DNA of 64,000 nucleotides, from the NCBI RefSeq assembly GCF_002291445.1, contig NZ_CP014137.1, forward strand, positions 2,046,001-2,110,000, written 5' to 3'. Positions 61,348-64,000 of the stretch are shown piece by piece. The DNA comes from Brenneria goodwinii. GTDB taxonomy: Bacteria; Pseudomonadota; Gammaproteobacteria; Enterobacterales; Enterobacteriaceae. Both the position numbers and the translations under genes were made by a program. Under the pieces are notes generated by a model. That model was given only the letters and a program-made list of their open reading frames with translations. It did not search any database and was not told where the DNA came from. The stretch's first letter is position 1; each line of letters starts with the position of its first letter.

Positions 61348-62499
61348 TTAGGCTGTCGCCAGTGGCTTTGGATGATGATCGGCCTTCTTCAACAATATGA
61401 CCAAATAGCACAACGACACCACGGCGATAAGGACAAACAGCAGGCGATCGGAATACGTTTGCATCAATATCGCCGCCAAGCTGGGACCACTCAGACTCCC
61501 CAGCGTATAACTCAGCAATAGCGCCTGATTCATGGCAACCAGCTCGTCAGGGCGCACTTTTTCGCAGGCCCATGACATCGCGACAGGGTATAGCGTAAAA
61601 CCGGCGCATCCCAACATAAACAGGCCCGGAACCATGGCATAGCGACTAGCACTCAACATGGCGAGACAACCGACAATCACGGCAAAAGTCAGCACCCGCA
61701 GAACCAGCAGACGGCCATACCGGTCAGCCATGCGGCCGACCGGCCACTGTCCAACAATACCTGCGCTAATCAGCAACGCCATCCAGTACCCGACCCCGGC
61801 ATCGCTCATCCCCTGATGAGAAAAATACAGCGGCATTAACCCGTACAACGATCCCAGGATGACGCCGGAAATCACACAGCCATGAACCCCTAACCGGGCA
61901 TGACGGTATTTCAGCATCTTCCAAATATTAGCCTTGTGCTCTTGTTTTATTGGCGCGGGAATATGCGCAAACAGCAGAGGGAACACGCCCAGAATAATCA
62001 ATGCCACAGCCCAGGGTAAGACGTTCAACAACTCTGTCGACACCATACCAAGCAGCAACTGCCCCATCACGCTGCCAAAATAGTAGGCCATCATATATGA
62101 GGCCAATAGCTGACCTCTATGGGCGGATGAACCACTGCAAAGCAATGCGCTTTCAACCACAACCCAAATTAATGCGCAACCCACCCCGGCCAGAAAACGC
62201 CAGAATAGCCAGCTCCATAAATCGACAGAAATACCCAGCCCAATAGTGGCTATGCCAAATAATAATGCGGCAAAATAATAACTGCGATTAAATCCATAAT
62301 GCCTGATTAATTTACCGGCAAACAATGTCCCAACCAGATTCCCGCCGAAATAAGACGACCCGACAAGCCCTACCTGCCAGGTAGGAAGCTGCTGATAACT
62401 CAGCCAAATTGGCACCAGTGTATTCAATACGGCAATACAAATAGTCAGCAGCAAAAGGCCGCAGAGCAATAAAAGCACTGGGCGAGAGTAAGCAGACAT
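61348..62499 (-). CDS. ycaD: MFS transporter YcaD
   Basis: Twelve-segment major facilitator superfamily transporter; substrate unknown. 383 residues from 62499 (MSAYSRPVLLLL), as in E. coli (382). Conserved: IAVLNTLVPIWLSYQQLPTW, WRFLAGVGCALIWVVVESAL, GRMADRYGRLLVLR (MFS motif A copy) and PVAMSWACEKV. An in-frame extension to 62544 has no family support. Lies alone between pflA and serS; the dmsABC, ycaC, ycaM, ycaN and ycaK genes found around here in E. coli are absent. Confidence 0.93.
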   Translation of the reverse strand: MSAYSRPVLLLLCGLLLLTICIAVLNTLVPIWLSYQQLPTWQVGLVGSSYFGGNLVGTLFAGKLIRHYGFNRSYYFAALLFGIATIGLGISVDLWSWLFWRFLAGVGCALIWVVVESALLCSGSSAHRGQLLASYMMAYYFGSVMGQLLLGMVSTELLNVLPWAVALIILGVFPLLFAHIPAPIKQEHKANIWKMLKYRHARLGVHGCVISGVILGSLYGLMPLYFSHQGMSDAGVGYWMALLISAGIVGQWPVGRMADRYGRLLVLRVLTFAVIVGCLAMLSASRYAMVPGLFMLGCAGFTLYPVAMSWACEKVRPDELVAMNQALLLSYTLGSLSGPSLAAILMQTYSDRLLFVLIAVVSLCYLVILLKKADHHPKPLATA

Positions 62500-62823
62500 A
62501 ATGAAATGGATAACCAAACAACCAGAAAAGAATGAGCGCATCATGCCACTGCGTATTTAAAAGTCAATCCGGGTAATATGAGCAAATGATGCTTATTTTT
62601 TCATTGATTTAAATAATTAATCGAACAAAGCAACTAATGGATAATCAAGGGACCGAGGTAATAGCTACCCCAATGATTTTAAATAGATTTAGCTAAAGGA
62701 ATAACATTTAAGCGACGGCAGAGGCCTGAAAAAAGAACGTTCTTGATTAAAAAATATTACCGTATTTCCGCATAAAAAAAGCGCCACCAGGCGCTTTTTC
62801 ATAATGCTTAAAACTTAACTGAA
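62500..62823. other. ycaD-serS intergenic region
   Basis: 324 AT-rich bases. It contains the serS terminator (62776-62799) and the ycaD promoter region; no gene is supported. Confidence 0.6.
62774..62799 (-). terminator. Terminator of serS
   Basis: Stem AAAAAGCGCC (62776-62785) with GGCGCTTTTT (62790-62799), ACCA loop; T-rich on both strands, 25 bases after the serS stop. Confidence 0.9.
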
Positions 62824-64000
62824 TCAACCAATAAATTCCAGTCCGCCCATATATGGACGCAGCACTTCAGGCACTTCAATCCGGCCATCCGCCAACTGAT
62901 AGTTTTCCAGCACGGCAACCAGCGTACGGCCGACTGCCAACCCTGAACCATTCAATGTATGCACCAGGCGGGTTTTCTTATCGCCCTTACTGCGGCAACG
63001 CGCCTGCATACGTCGAGCCTGGAAGTCCCACATGTTGGAACAGGAAGAGATCTCACGATAGGTATTCTGCGCCGGCAACCAGACTTCCAGGTCATAAGTT
63101 TTACAGGAACCGAATCCCATATCTCCCGTACACAGCAATACCTTACGATACGGCAACTTCAGCAACTGCAATACGGTTTCAGCATGAGAAGTTAACTCTT
63201 CCAGCGCCTGCATGGAATCTTCAGGCCGAACAATCTGTACCAGCTCAACTTTGTCAAACTGGTGCATACGAATCAAACCACGGGTATCACGACCATAAGA
63301 CCCCGCTTCTGAACGGAAGCATGGCGTATGGGCGGTCATTTTCAGCGGTAATGACTCATCGTCCAGAATTTCGTCACGCACCAGGTTAGTCAGAGGAACT
63401 TCAGCCGTGGGAATCAAAGCATAGTTGCTGGTGTCCGCCTCTTCACTTAACGGCTTGGTATGAAACAGATCTTCGCCGAATTTCGGCAACTGACCGGTAC
63501 CATACAGGGTCTCATGGTTAACCAGATAAGGCACATACGCTTCCTGATAGCCATGCTGTTGCGTATGCAGATCCAGCATAAATTGAGAAATTGCACGATG
63601 CAGGCGCGCAATTTGCCCTTTCATGACGACAAAACGGGCGCCGGCCAGCTTCGCACCGGCGGCAAAATCAACCCCATTGGCCATCTCGCCGAGTTCCACA
63701 TGATCGCGTACCGGGAAGTCAAACGTGCGAGGTTCGCCCCAGCGGCTGACCTCTTTGTTATCGTTTTCATCTTTACCAAGGGGAACGACGTCATCGGGCA
63801 AATTGGGAATAGTCAGCGCTATTTCACGGATGGCGTTTTGCAGTTGATCCAGCTCCGACTTGGCAGCATCCAGTCTCTCACCCAACACGTTAACTTCGCG
63901 GCGCAACGGCTCAATATCTTCACCACGGGCTTTTGCCGCACCAATCTCTTTCGATCGGGAATTACGTTCCGCCTGCAGATTTTCGGTTTCCACCTGTAAA
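62824..64000 (-). CDS. serS: Seryl-tRNA synthetase, partial (N-terminus outside the window)
   Basis: Class II aminoacyl-tRNA synthetase that charges tRNA-Ser. The frame is open to the window edge (LQVETENLQAERNSRSKEIG), leaving about 38 N-terminal residues outside relative to the 430-residue E. coli enzyme. The coiled-coil tRNA-binding arm is followed by class II motif 2 (TPCFRSEAGSYGRDTRGLIR, MHQFDKVE) and motif 3 (LNGSGLAVGRTLVAVLENYQ). Confidence 0.97.
   Translation of the reverse strand, partial: LQVETENLQAERNSRSKEIGAAKARGEDIEPLRREVNVLGERLDAAKSELDQLQNAIREIALTIPNLPDDVVPLGKDENDNKEVSRWGEPRTFDFPVRDHVELGEMANGVDFAAGAKLAGARFVVMKGQIARLHRAISQFMLDLHTQQHGYQEAYVPYLVNHETLYGTGQLPKFGEDLFHTKPLSEEADTSNYALIPTAEVPLTNLVRDEILDDESLPLKMTAHTPCFRSEAGSYGRDTRGLIRMHQFDKVELVQIVRPEDSMQALEELTSHAETVLQLLKLPYRKVLLCTGDMGFGSCKTYDLEVWLPAQNTYREISSCSNMWDFQARRMQARCRSKGDKKTRLVHTLNGSGLAVGRTLVAVLENYQLADGRIEVPEVLRPYMGGLEFIG

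Noticed and set aside
1..64000. tRNA or rRNA genes, CRISPR arrays, prophage or insertion-sequence genes
   Set aside because: No transposase, integrase, repeat-spacer pattern or tRNA-like cloverleaf was recognised on either strand.

Overview
The window is a chromosomal segment of a Gram-negative enterobacterium (order Enterobacterales). Almost every gene has a close Escherichia coli counterpart, and most of the order is the E. coli 20-21 min region read backwards: ompF end, aspC, gloC, mepK, ldtD, mukBEF, cmoM, elyC, ycbJ, kdsB, ycaR, lpxK, msbA, comEC, then ihfB, rpsA, cmk, aroA, serC, ycaO, focA, pflB, pflA, ycaD, serS. A HrpK/HrpF-like type III translocator gene behind a near-consensus hrp box, together with a complete flagellar-type chemoreceptor and YcgR, suggests a plant-associated member of the Pectobacteriaceae (Brenneria, Pectobacterium, Dickeya or Lonsdalea type). 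The genus is inference. No tRNA, rRNA, insertion sequence, prophage or CRISPR array was seen.

Layout. 1-7360: end of a porin gene, aspC, the hrp-type gene, then gloC, mepK and ldtD (glyoxalase II-like enzyme and 3-3 peptidoglycan cross-link hydrolase/synthase). 7361-16630: overlapping mukF-mukE-mukB condensin operon with cmoM in front, divergent elyC, then ycbJ. 16869-22994: envelope lipid genes kdsB, ycaR, lpxK, msbA and the DNA-uptake channel gene comEC.

23364-48898 is a roughly 26-kb block lying between comEC and ihfB, which are neighbours in E. coli. It contains the material of the E. coli tmaR-sbcB-plaP-yeeZ-his region plus accessory genes: a four-gene CeuE/VctP-type catechol siderophore ABC transporter with a Fur-box-like site, ycgR and a chemoreceptor gene (with a sigma-28-like promoter) between plaP and yeeZ, the full his operon with its His-rich leader peptide, and an IclR-OPT transporter-DUF1177-AroM-PepE-racemase operon.

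49046-64000 returns to the E. coli order: ihfB, rpsA, cmk, aroA, serC (minus strand), ycaO, focA-pflB-pflA (plus strand, FNR-like site), ycaD, and serS cut by the window end.

The most interesting candidate system is the operon at 43402-48898. It joins an OPT-family peptide transporter to an S51 dipeptidase with an intact Ser120-Asp135-His157 triad, two racemase-fold proteins each carrying a spaced Cys pair, and a DUF1177 protein. All are preceded by an IclR regulator with two inverted repeats upstream. It looks like an import and breakdown route for an unusual, perhaps aspartyl- or D-residue-containing, peptide. Second is the isolated hrp-box-controlled translocator gene between aspC and gloC.
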